Assembly (NCBI GenBank): GCA_964453665.1
Contig: CAYVQT010000058.1
Span: 1 to 18,322 of the forward strand
From: DAOUTY01 sp964453665
GTDB lineage: Bacteria > Chloroflexota > Dehalococcoidia > SZUA-161
Direction: 5' to 3'
Length of the DNA stretch: 18,322 nt
Below, one piece after another: positions 6,203 to 13,554 of the stretch. A program made the translations under genes and the position numbers. Under the pieces are notes generated by a model, which did no database searches, was not told where the DNA came from, and saw only the letters and a list, made by a program, of their open reading frames with translations. Each line of letters opens with the position of its first letter. Positions within the stretch are counted from its first letter, which is position 1.

Positions 6203-7375
6203 TCAGTGCACCAGGGAGAGTAATACGCCCCCCGCTACCGCTGCGCCGATAGCGCCAGCCACGTTGGGGCCCATAGCGTGCATCAAGAGGAAATTGCTGG
6301 GGTCCTCTTTCGCAGCCATGTTCTGTACCACCCTCGCTGCCATAGGTACCGCAGATACCCCCGCGGCCCCGATCATGGGGTTTACTTTGCCCTTCGAGAG
6401 AACGCACATCAGTTTGCCCAGAAGCACACCTGCAGCCGTCGCCATAATGAAGGCGAAAATCCCGAGCACGAAGACAGCTATCGTATCCAGGGTAAAGAAT
6501 CTGTCAGCTATCATGGTAGAGCCCACGGTGAGCCCCAGCAGAATGGTGACAATGTTCATCAGCTCATTCTGGGCAGCACCTGCCAGCCTCTCCACTACTC
6601 CACACTCCCTCAGCAGATTGCCAAACATAAACATCCCGATGAGAGGTGCCGCCCTGGGAATAAACAAACCACACAGGACAATTACTACAATAGGGAAGAT
6701 TATCTTGGTGCGCTGCGGGACCGGCCGCTCAGCATAGGGCATCTTTATCTGCCTCTCCTTCTTGGAAGTGAGCAGCCTGATTACCGGAGGCTGGATTATA
6801 GGCACAAGAGCCATGTAGGAGTAGCAGGCTACGACTACCGCAGCGAAGATGCCGGGGGCTGCACCAATCTGCTGCATTTTTGCCGCAACATATATGGTCG
6901 TGGGGCCTTCAGCGCCACCTATGATAGCCACAGACGCCGCCTCTTTGAGGCCAAAATCAAACCAGGGTGTCAGACCCAGAGCAAGAGTCCCGAGCAGCGC
7001 AATAAATATTCCAAACTGGGCTGCAGCTCCCAGAAGAAAGGTTACTGGCCTGGCCAGTAAAGGTTCAAAGTCAGTCAAAGCCCCCAAACCGAGGAATATC
7101 AGCAGTGGTATCAGACCGTTGAAAAGAGCGTACTCGTAGAAATAGTAGAGAAAGCCGCCAGTCGCTTCCCCGGTGGCCGGGTTCACCGCCTCACCCAGAG
7201 GTAGATTGGCCAGGATTATACCAATTCCAATTGGAATAAGAAGAAGGGGCTCGAATCGCTTGACGATGCCCAGGAAAATCAGGATAACCCCGATCGCCAC
7301 CATCCCCAGCATCAGGGGGTTAGAACCGAGGTCCTTGAAGCCCTCAAAGATGTCCCAGAAATTGCCTAAGTCCAT
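6203..7375 (-). CDS. oadB: Sodium-translocating decarboxylase beta subunit (OadB/GcdB/MmdB family)
   Basis: A 390-residue, very hydrophobic membrane protein with about ten helices. It belongs to the beta subunits that couple decarboxylation of carboxybiotin to sodium export. Family landmarks are in order: GGAEGPTTIYVA (153-164), YSYMALVPIIQPPVIR (185-200), GNLLRECGVVERLA (252-265), NELMNIVTILLGLTVGSTM (270-288) and NPMIGAAGVSAVPMAARV (332-349). Length is near the 380-430 typical of the family, without the long N-terminal insert of some members. The first motif has Glu (E156) where the family normally has the sodium-site Asp of GGADGPT. The ATG is preceded by GAAAGG. It follows the gamma-like gene by 42 nt. 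The biotin protein and carboxyltransferase are absent here, so the substrate (oxaloacetate, methylmalonyl-CoA or glutaconyl-CoA) is undetermined. Confidence 0.93.
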   Translation of the reverse strand: MDLGNFWDIFEGFKDLGSNPLMLGMVAIGVILIFLGIVKRFEPLLLIPIGIGIILANLPLGEAVNPATGEATGGFLYYFYEYALFNGLIPLLIFLGLGALTDFEPLLARPVTFLLGAAAQFGIFIALLGTLALGLTPWFDFGLKEAASVAIIGGAEGPTTIYVAAKMQQIGAAPGIFAAVVVACYSYMALVPIIQPPVIRLLTSKKERQIKMPYAERPVPQRTKIIFPIVVIVLCGLFIPRAAPLIGMFMFGNLLRECGVVERLAGAAQNELMNIVTILLGLTVGSTMIADRFFTLDTIAVFVLGIFAFIMATAAGVLLGKLMCVLSKGKVNPMIGAAGVSAVPMAARVVQNMAAKEDPSNFLLMHAMGPNVAGAIGAAVAGGVLLSLVH

Positions 7376-7417
7376 GCCCGCCTTTCAAAATGCCTAAGAC
7401 CATTTTGCGCCCATTCA

Positions 7418-7933
7418 CTATCTCCCAGTCCAACCACGTCGGTACCAATAGTCGCCTCCCTGTAAAGGAGGATGTGCCGCACGCCAAAGCCGCCCGTGCT
7501 GAGCGCTTCTTTCCTGTGTTCTAATTTTCAAGCCGGTTCGTTTTGCAAGTGGTAATCGCTCTTCACCCACTGCCCCCCGATAACTCTCGCCATTCACTAT
7601 TACCGGAGTCGGCGAACTGGATATATCGCCGACCTTTACCTGATAAAAGACGCCATTTATGGTAATCGACGTCCCCAACTCTCTACCAAGCCCCTTCACA
7701 TGCCAGGCAAGTGCCAGTGCGATAGCTGCCACCTCAACCGTTCCCTCAGGTTCCTCCTTACCCCCCACCGTCGCAACTTCAACCCCCATCTCCCCCAAAG
7801 CCAGCATTCCCTCTACAGCCAACCCATCGCAACGGAAGATTCGCTCCACTCCCATCATGAGGAACATTATTACGGCAAGGCTGACAAATACAGCCCCCAT
7901 ACCGACAAGACTGATAAACAAACCCTCTAGCAT
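7418..7933 (-). CDS. OadG-like gamma subunit of the sodium-pump decarboxylase
   Basis: A 171-residue protein with a single N-terminal membrane helix (about residues 3-28, ending in a VERIF turn) and the VEVAAIALALAWHVKG segment typical of OadG-like small subunits. These subunits anchor and assemble the decarboxylase on the membrane beta subunit encoded next. Two short copies of an NGxxY motif (INGVFYQVKVG and VNGESYRGAVG, about residues 92-118) recall the linker before a biotinyl domain. No EAMKM biotin site is present in any - strand frame before oadB. The last 50 residues are basic and tryptophan-rich and look unlike the family, so late truncation or frameshift is possible. The chosen start is ATG at 7933; an in-frame TTG at 7939 is the alternative, since AGG lies near 7945. 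Confidence 0.78.
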   Translation of the reverse strand: MLEGLFISLVGMGAVFVSLAVIMFLMMGVERIFRCDGLAVEGMLALGEMGVEVATVGGKEEPEGTVEVAAIALALAWHVKGLGRELGTSITINGVFYQVKVGDISSSPTPVIVNGESYRGAVGEERLPLAKRTGLKIRTQERSAQHGRLWRAAHPPLQGGDYWYRRGWTGR

Positions 7934-7970
7934 AAGCAAAAATACCTGAATAATGGCACGTTAATCAAGC

Positions 7971-8095
7971 AAAAAAAAAGCAACATCAAGAGCGCTTACT
8001 TCATGACTACAAGTGCGCGCTATTAGCGATAAACGCTACTTCGCCTTTATGTATCGCTTCTCAATATAGAAGCCCTGAGTGAATCCGCACCTTGA
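7971..8095 (-). promoter_or_regulatory. Structured 5' leader of the oad genes (candidate RNA switch or attenuator)
   Basis: Downstream of a good - strand promoter, about 160 nt of leader precede the gamma-subunit gene. In RNA order it can form: hairpin A, GCUUCU/AGAAGC (8073-8056, perfect 6 bp); a long-range helix AGCGAUA (8058-8052) with UAUCGCU (8031-8025) that excludes A; hairpin C, UAGCG (8038-8034) with CGCUA (8028-8024), which also competes; and hairpin E, AGCGCGCACUU (8021-8011) with AAGUAAGCGCU (8001-7991), 11-nt arms with two mismatches. Part of E can instead pair with CAAGGUGCG at 8094-8086. A run of nine T follows E after 11 nt (7979-7971). No known riboswitch family was recognised. 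Short stems can arise by chance. Confidence 0.38.
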
Positions 8096-8101
8096 TGAAC
8101 A

Positions 8102-8130
8102 ATTTTACACGGCAACCAGCGCTTTTTCAA
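8102..8130 (-). promoter_or_regulatory. Candidate sigma70 promoter of the oad genes
   Basis: On the - strand TTGAAA (8130-8125) and TAAAAT (8107-8102) are separated by exactly 17 nt, and TG precedes the -10 box. The start would be near 8095. It lies back to back with the dnaE promoter in the 248-base gap between the divergent genes. Confidence 0.5.
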
Positions 8131-8161
8131 CATATTTCCTCTCGCAGGATAAAACTTCCAG

Positions 8162-8170
8162 TGCTATAAT
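8162..8170 (+). promoter_or_regulatory. Extended -10 promoter of dnaE
   Basis: TGCTATAAT is a perfect extended -10 element; no convincing -35 box is present at 16-18 nt, which extended -10 promoters tolerate. The box ends 11 nt before the dnaE ATG, so the transcript would start about 4-5 nt before the codon and carry no Shine-Dalgarno sequence. None is visible upstream of the ATG. Confidence 0.5.
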
Positions 8171-8181
8171 AACACATACCC

Positions 8182-11100
8182 ATGTTTAACCATCTCCACA
8201 TCCACACCGACTACAGTCTCCTTGATGGAATGTGCCGTATCCCCGATCTCATTGGCAAGGCTAAAGAGCTGGGCATGGACAGCCTTGCAATCACAGATCA
8301 CGGAGTGCTCTACGGAATAATCACATTCTACCGCGAAGCAAGGGAAGCTGGAATAAAACCAATATTAGGCTGTGAATTTTACGTCGCCCCCCAGGAAAGA
8401 CAAAGCAGGCGCGCAGCCGATAAAAACCCATACCATCTCGTTCTGCTAGCTCGGAATGAGGAGGGATACCACAATTTACTTAAGCTCGCTTCCGCAGCCC
8501 AACTCGAAGGGTTCTACTATAAGCCGAGGGTGGATAAAGAGCTGTTAATGCAAAACAGCGATGGCCTCATTGCGCTCTCAGCATGCCCAAGTGGAGAGTT
8601 GGGATGCTTAATACTGGAGGATCGCCTGGAAGACGCCGAGAAGGCTGCCTTATGGTATAAAGACGTTTTCGGCGATTTCTACCTGGAACTTCAAGAGCAC
8701 GGTATCCCCGAGCACGCACAGATTAACAAAGAACTGGTGAGCTTGTCCCGTAAGCTGGGGCTTCCTCTCGTAGCTACCAACGATGTTCATTATGTAAACA
8801 AGGACGACGCCTATGCTCATGACATCCTGCTCTGCATCCAAACTAACAACACAATTCACAACGAAAAACGTTTCAAGATGGTCAATGATTCATTCTACCT
8901 GAAGAGCCCTCAAGAGATGGCAGAACTTTTTACCGAATTACCAGAGGCCTTGTCGAATACCAAACACATTGCCGAGCTATGCAATCTGACCCTTGACTTC
9001 GAACGCCTACACCTCCCTACTATCGAACTGCCCCCCGGTAAAACCGCTGACGATCAACTAGGGGAGCTATCCAAACAAGGGCTTGCGATACACTACCCTG
9101 AACTTCCACCAGAAGCAGTGCAGCGTCTTGACTATGAGCTTGAAGTCATAAAGCTGACCGAGTTCGCCGATTATTTCCTGGTCATCTGGGATGTCATATC
9201 CTTCACCCGGGCACAAAACATCCTCTTCGGCGTTCGCGGCAGCGCTGCGGCCAGCATCGTCCTCTACTGCCTGGGGATAACCGACATCGACCCCCTGGCG
9301 CACAAACTGGTGTTCGAGCGCTTTCTAAACGTAGAGCGCAGAGAAATGCCGGACATCGACCTCGACTTTCAAGATAACCGCCGCGATGAGGTTATAGCCT
9401 ATGTTGCCCAGAAGTATGGCTCCGAGCGTGTAGCTCAGATTATCACCTTTGGCACTATGGGGGCTCGTGCGGCGATCAGGGATGTGGGCAGAGCTTTGGG
9501 GCTCCCCTATAGTGATGTCGACCAAGTGGCAAGACAAATACCTGCCCTGTCGGCCACGATTCAGGAAGCACTGGAAACAAATTTCGAACTGCGCAATAGA
9601 TACCAGAGCAACCCTAATACGAAGCACCTTATCGAAACCGCCGTCAAACTGGAGGGAGTAGCCCGTCACGCCTCCACACATGCCGCCGGCGTGGTTATTT
9701 CTAAGGAGCCCCTCACTCAACATGTACCGCTGCAAAGGCCAAGCAGAGCTGATGAGCAAAGCATCAACACTACCCAGTTCGCCATGGACGATATCGCCAG
9801 CATCGGCCTCCTGAAGATGGACTTTCTGGGGTTGACTAATCTAACCATTCTTGAAAAGGCGAAACAGACGATAGCTGAAAATCGCGGCGTAGATATCGAC
9901 CTTCACAACATACCTCTCAATGATGAAAAGACCTTCGATCTCCTGTCCTCGGGAGAGACAACAGGAGTATTCCAACTTGAGGGAGCTGCTATGCGCCGCT
10001 TCATCAGGGAACTGAAGCCCAGTTGCTTCGGCGACATCGCTGCTATGGTAGCCCTTTACAGGCCAGGACCCAAGCAGCATATCCCGACCTTCATCCGTGC
10101 CAAACACGGATTAGAGCCCATTCGCTTCCCACATCCCACACTCACCGAAATCCTTCAGGAAACCTACGGTGTCATCGTCTATCAAGATCAGGTACTTCTG
10201 ATCGTTCAAGCCTTCGCCGGCTACAGCCTGGGCGAGGCTGACATCGTGCGTAAGGCGATGGGGAAGAAAATCCCCGAGGTCATGAGAAAAGAGATGCAAA
10301 AATTCCTCGCCGGAGCGAAGAAAAAGGGGTTCTCAAAAGAGCTGGCGAATCAGGTATGGAGTCTGATCGAACCATTTGCTGGCTATGCATTCAATAAGGC
10401 GCACAGCGTTAGCTACGCCCTTATCGCGTATCAGACTGCTTACCTCAAGGCCAACTATCCTGTCGAATTCATGTCTGCTCTGCTAACTACCAACATGGGG
10501 CAGGCGGATAAAATAGCCTTAGCTATCAGCGAATGTCACCGGCTGGGAATAACAGTACTCCCACCGGATATAAACCGCAGCGGAGAGGATTTCATTATCG
10601 AGCAAACTGAGTCAGGCACAGAAGCCCTCCGCTTCGGCCTCGCAGCAGTTAAAAATGTCGGCTCTGCCGCAATCAGACCCGTCCTATCTGCCCGAGTACA
10701 GGGGGAACCATACAGCTCAATCGACGAATTCTGCCGCCGAGCTGACCTTAGAAACCTCAATAAAAGGGCTCTGGAAAGTCTGATTAAAGCAGGAGCGTTA
10801 GACTCGCTGGGCGAACGCGGTGCTCTCTTAACAGGCATTGACCGCATCCTCTCGCTGGCGCAAACAGAACAGCATCTTAAGGAAGTAGGACAGGCCACAA
10901 TGTTCGACCTGTGGGGACAGAGTGTAGATGTACCCCTGCCCGGACTCGAACTCCCCGAGGTAGAGATACCCGCCAAGGAAAGGTTGGCCTGGGAAAAAGA
11001 ACTGCTGGGGGTATATATCTCGGAACATCCCTTCACCAGGGCTTCTCAACAGCTAGCTTCCGATGTCGATGTATTCTGCGGGCAGATCGACGAGGAGATG

Positions 11101-11658
11101 GTAGGACAGACAATTATTACAGCAGGTTTAGTTACATCGGTGCGGCAATCATTTACAAAAGACAAACGGCCCTTTGTCAGCGCTGTTCTGGAGGATTTCG
11201 GCGGCAATATTGAGGTCACGGCATGGGCCGAGGTCTATGAACATTCCAGAGACCTCTGGCAAGAAGGAAACACCCTGCTAATCAAGGGCAAAGTAAAGGC
11301 TAGGAGCGACCGTATACAGGTGACCTGCCTGGGTGTATCCCTGTACCAACCTGGCAAGAGCGATGAATCTTCTGAGCAGCGGGAGCAGGCAGAAGTGACG
11401 CAGTCTCGCCGCCGGTTGAAGGTTAACCTCACTGCTTCTGATGATACCAAAACAGATATTACTCGTCTGAAGCAGCTCTTCAACGTCCTGAAGCAGTTCC
11501 CCGGCCGAGATGAGGTATATTTGACTATAGTCAGCGGTGAGGTAACTACGAAACTCGAAGTGCCCGACCTGACTATCGAATATAGCCCCGAGCTTCACCG
11601 CTATCTAATTGACATCATCAGCGAGCAGGACTTGATTTATGAAGAAAGCGTGAACTAG
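8182..11658 (+). CDS. dnaE: DNA polymerase III alpha subunit
   Basis: The replicative polymerase, 1158 residues, matching the roughly 1160 of E. coli DnaE. A PHP domain occupies about 1-200 and looks metal-competent (HLHIHTDYS, ITDHG, CEFYV and TNDVHY all keep their His, Asp or Glu), so it may proofread. The palm carries the catalytic aspartates D391 and D393 in PDIDLDF and D547 in KMDFLGL. The fingers include YRPGP and GYAFNKAHSVSYALIAYQTAYLKANYP. QATMFDL at 904-910 fits the internal beta-clamp binding motif. An OB fold (about 975-1060) and a short C-terminal domain of Chloroflexi type end the protein. The ATG at 8182 starts directly with the PHP motif, as in the family. The 3' end overlaps the convergent methyltransferase gene by 41 nt. 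Confidence 0.97.
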   Translation: MFNHLHIHTDYSLLDGMCRIPDLIGKAKELGMDSLAITDHGVLYGIITFYREAREAGIKPILGCEFYVAPQERQSRRAADKNPYHLVLLARNEEGYHNLLKLASAAQLEGFYYKPRVDKELLMQNSDGLIALSACPSGELGCLILEDRLEDAEKAALWYKDVFGDFYLELQEHGIPEHAQINKELVSLSRKLGLPLVATNDVHYVNKDDAYAHDILLCIQTNNTIHNEKRFKMVNDSFYLKSPQEMAELFTELPEALSNTKHIAELCNLTLDFERLHLPTIELPPGKTADDQLGELSKQGLAIHYPELPPEAVQRLDYELEVIKLTEFADYFLVIWDVISFTRAQNILFGVRGSAAASIVLYCLGITDIDPLAHKLVFERFLNVERREMPDIDLDFQDNRRDEVIAYVAQKYGSERVAQIITFGTMGARAAIRDVGRALGLPYSDVDQVARQIPALSATIQEALETNFELRNRYQSNPNTKHLIETAVKLEGVARHASTHAAGVVISKEPLTQHVPLQRPSRADEQSINTTQFAMDDIASIGLLKMDFLGLTNLTILEKAKQTIAENRGVDIDLHNIPLNDEKTFDLLSSGETTGVFQLEGAAMRRFIRELKPSCFGDIAAMVALYRPGPKQHIPTFIRAKHGLEPIRFPHPTLTEILQETYGVIVYQDQVLLIVQAFAGYSLGEADIVRKAMGKKIPEVMRKEMQKFLAGAKKKGFSKELANQVWSLIEPFAGYAFNKAHSVSYALIAYQTAYLKANYPVEFMSALLTTNMGQADKIALAISECHRLGITVLPPDINRSGEDFIIEQTESGTEALRFGLAAVKNVGSAAIRPVLSARVQGEPYSSIDEFCRRADLRNLNKRALESLIKAGALDSLGERGALLTGIDRILSLAQTEQHLKEVGQATMFDLWGQSVDVPLPGLELPEVEIPAKERLAWEKELLGVYISEHPFTRASQQLASDVDVFCGQIDEEMVGQTIITAGLVTSVRQSFTKDKRPFVSAVLEDFGGNIEVTAWAEVYEHSRDLWQEGNTLLIKGKVKARSDRIQVTCLGVSLYQPGKSDESSEQREQAEVTQSRRRLKVNLTASDDTKTDITRLKQLFNVLKQFPGRDEVYLTIVSGEVTTKLEVPDLTIEYSPELHRYLIDIISEQDLIYEESVN

Positions 11659-12163
11659 ACTTGCTTATCCGACCATCCTCCAATTCAAGGAGGCTCTTCT
11701 TCATATCAAGGCCGCCACTAAAGCCACCGGGGCTGCCGTCACTGGCCACTACCCGATGACATGGAACAACAATCGGAAAGCGATTTCTCGCCATCGCCCC
11801 CCCGACAGCGCGGCATGCCAGGGGTTTCCCGATTCGATTCGCCACCCATGCATAGCTCCTCACCTCGCCGTAAGGAATATGGCGGGTTTCTTCCCAGACC
11901 ACCCGCTCAAAAGCGGTCGCCTCCTCAAGATCAAGCTCATCCGGGAATTCTATCATCTCACCGGCAAAGTATCGCTGAAGTCGCATGGGAAGGTCCCCGA
12001 AAGCAGATGCATCCTCGATTGCCTCTGGAATATAGCAGTCAAGCCCAGCCAGTGCTACTTCAACAGACGACTTGGGTAAAGAGATGTATCCTATCCCTCT
12101 GCCGGAGCCACCTATAGCCACCCAACCGAGCCCGGTCCTGACGACAGTGTATCTCGGTTTCAA
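11618..12163 (-). CDS. ogt: Methylated-DNA--protein-cysteine methyltransferase (AGT/Ogt type)
   Basis: A 181-residue suicide enzyme that removes alkyl groups from O6-alkylguanine in DNA. Numbered from TTG at 12163, it has an N-terminal ribonuclease-like domain followed by the C-terminal domain. FERVVWEETRHIPYGEVRSYAWVANRIG is the helix-turn-helix entry, R118 in the CRAVGGAMARN recognition helix is the expected arginine finger, and PCHRV (134-138) carries the acceptor C135. GGFSGGLDMKKSLLELE closes the domain, and about 19 extra residues of no known role lie over the dnaE 3' end. The frame is open up to a TTG at 12205, but a perfect AGGAGG exactly 6 nt before the TTG at 12163 makes this the better start. 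It is divergent from recA, which fits a DNA-repair neighbourhood. Confidence 0.93.
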   Translation of the reverse strand: MKPRYTVVRTGLGWVAIGGSGRGIGYISLPKSSVEVALAGLDCYIPEAIEDASAFGDLPMRLQRYFAGEMIEFPDELDLEEATAFERVVWEETRHIPYGEVRSYAWVANRIGKPLACRAVGGAMARNRFPIVVPCHRVVASDGSPGGFSGGLDMKKSLLELEDGRISKSSSRFLHKSSPAR

Positions 12164-12169
12164 GTCAAG

Positions 12170-12175
12170 CCTCCT
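12170..12175 (-). promoter_or_regulatory. AGGAGG ribosome site that fixes the methyltransferase start
   Basis: A perfect AGGAGG on the - strand lies inside the longer open frame and 6 nt before a TTG at 12163. The upstream TTG at 12205 has no such site. This argues for the shorter protein. Confidence 0.65.
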
Positions 12176-12278
12176 AACAGGAGTAACGCTTTGACTATAG
12201 TCCAAACCAGTGGAATTTTCAATCTGCGCTCTACGCCCATTTCGACACTATTCCCCTTTAAAAAATTCTGTAACTTTC

Positions 12279-12291
12279 TCTCATCATGAGA
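12279..12291. promoter_or_regulatory. Dyad in the methyltransferase-recA divergent region
   Basis: A perfect 13-bp dyad with half-site TCTCAT and one central base lies 27 nt before the recA -35 box and about 115 nt before the methyltransferase start. It could be an operator for either gene. It does not match the known LexA boxes of E. coli (CTGT-N8-ACAG) or Bacillus (GAAC-N4-GTTC), so any SOS role is unproven. Confidence 0.28.
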
Positions 12292-12318
12292 TTGATATTT
12301 CACGTCATAAGACCACTC

Positions 12319-12347
12319 TTGTATTTACCGCCCAAATGTGCTAACAT
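12319..12347 (+). promoter_or_regulatory. Candidate sigma70 promoter of recA
   Basis: TTGTAT (12319-12324) and TAACAT (12342-12347) are spaced by 17 nt. The start would fall near 12354, giving a leader of about 60 nt that ends with GGGGA 8 nt before the recA ATG. It may drive the whole downstream gene run to the end of the window. Confidence 0.42.
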
Positions 12348-12415
12348 AGAACAAAGCAGGCTGAGGAAGAGTCGCACAGGAGTACCTGATAGCGGTTAGT
12401 TCGGGGAATTGGAAT

Positions 12416-13465
12416 ATGGTAACAGAGAAGGGAAAAGCGCTCGATTTAGCGATCAGCCAGATAGAAAAGCAATTCGGCAAAGGCTCTATCATGAAGCTGG
12501 GGGAGGTATCCGCAAAGGTAGCGGTTGACTTTATCCCCACCGGTTCACTCTCTTTAGACCTGGCTCTCGGCATAGGCGGCATCCCTCGAGGGCGAGTCAC
12601 TGAAATCTTTGGGCCTGAAGCAGCTGGCAAATCCACACTCTGCCAGCATATCATTGCTGAAGCCCAAAAAACTGGCGGCACGGCGGCGTACATCGATGTG
12701 GAACACGCTCTCGATCCCGTTTACGCCGCCACCTGCGGTGTCAAAGTAGATGACATGCTCATATCTCAACCCGACACCGGAGAGCAAGCCCTTGAGATCA
12801 CGGAAACACTGGTCCGCAGTGGCGCTGTTGACGTAGTAGCCATCGACAGTGTGGCAGCGCTGGTACCCAGGGCTGAGATCGAAGGAGAGATGGGAGATGC
12901 CCATGTTGGATTGCAGGCACGGCTAATGTCACAAGCGTTACGTAAACTCACAGCATCCATTAGCAGGTCGCGTACCGCTGTGGTATTTGTCAACCAACTC
13001 AGGGAAAAGGTTGGCATTGTCTTTGGCAACCCAGAGGTAACCCCAGGCGGCAGGGCCCTCAAGTTCTACAGCTCCCTACGTATAGACCTGAGGAAGGTCG
13101 ATACGATAAAGGTAGGGAGTAAAGTAGTCGGCACGAGAGTTAGAGCCAAGGTAGTTAAGAACAAGGTCGCCGCACCATTCAGATCAGCCGAGTTCGACAT
13201 CATGTTTGACGAAGGCATCAGCAAAGAGGGCGATGTAATCGATCTCGGCGTTGAAATGGGGATAATCACGAAAAATGGTGCCTTTTTCTCACTTGGCGAT
13301 ATACGCCTCGGACAGGGTCGTGAGAATGCCAAGGAATACCTCAAGCAACACCCAGACCTTACATCTGACATCGAGCGCCAGATAAGGACAACCACAGACA
13401 CCAGCAAGCAACCTGTATCCTTCTCTACCGTTATTCAACCCCCAGTTGCAAGTTCAACCGACTAG
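12416..13465 (+). CDS. recA: Recombinase RecA
   Basis: A 349-residue RecA, normal in length, that forms ATP-dependent filaments on single-stranded DNA for strand exchange and SOS signalling. The Walker A is GPEAAGKST (66-74). YIDVEHALDPVYA, VDVVAIDSVAALVPRAEIEGEMGD (Walker B region), the L1/L2 loop area VNQLREKVGIVFGNPEVTPGGRALKFYSSLR and the C-terminal GDVIDLGVEMGIITKNGAFFS are all intact. The short tail ends SSTD and lacks the acidic run of E. coli RecA. No intein interrupts it. A GGGGA site precedes the ATG by 8 nt. The next gene, recX, encodes its modulator, as in many bacteria. Confidence 0.98.
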   Translation: MVTEKGKALDLAISQIEKQFGKGSIMKLGEVSAKVAVDFIPTGSLSLDLALGIGGIPRGRVTEIFGPEAAGKSTLCQHIIAEAQKTGGTAAYIDVEHALDPVYAATCGVKVDDMLISQPDTGEQALEITETLVRSGAVDVVAIDSVAALVPRAEIEGEMGDAHVGLQARLMSQALRKLTASISRSRTAVVFVNQLREKVGIVFGNPEVTPGGRALKFYSSLRIDLRKVDTIKVGSKVVGTRVRAKVVKNKVAAPFRSAEFDIMFDEGISKEGDVIDLGVEMGIITKNGAFFSLGDIRLGQGRENAKEYLKQHPDLTSDIERQIRTTTDTSKQPVSFSTVIQPPVASSTD

Positions 13466-13554
13466 CCCCGATTTCATTCCACCGTTACTCCAGTTCGACT
13501 CACCGACAGAGATGTTCTATCTCGCCTCCGCCTAGAAGCGTGTTGAGTAAGGGT

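Noticed and set aside
6278..7060. A 260-codon open frame on the + strand opposite oadB
   Set aside because: It lies wholly antisense to a well-supported membrane protein. Its composition (many His, Arg, Gln and Cys) is typical of a shadow frame of a hydrophobic gene.
12164..12205. Longer methyltransferase beginning at the TTG at 12205
   Set aside because: A perfect AGGAGG within this stretch points to the TTG at 12163, and the extra residues match no part of the family.
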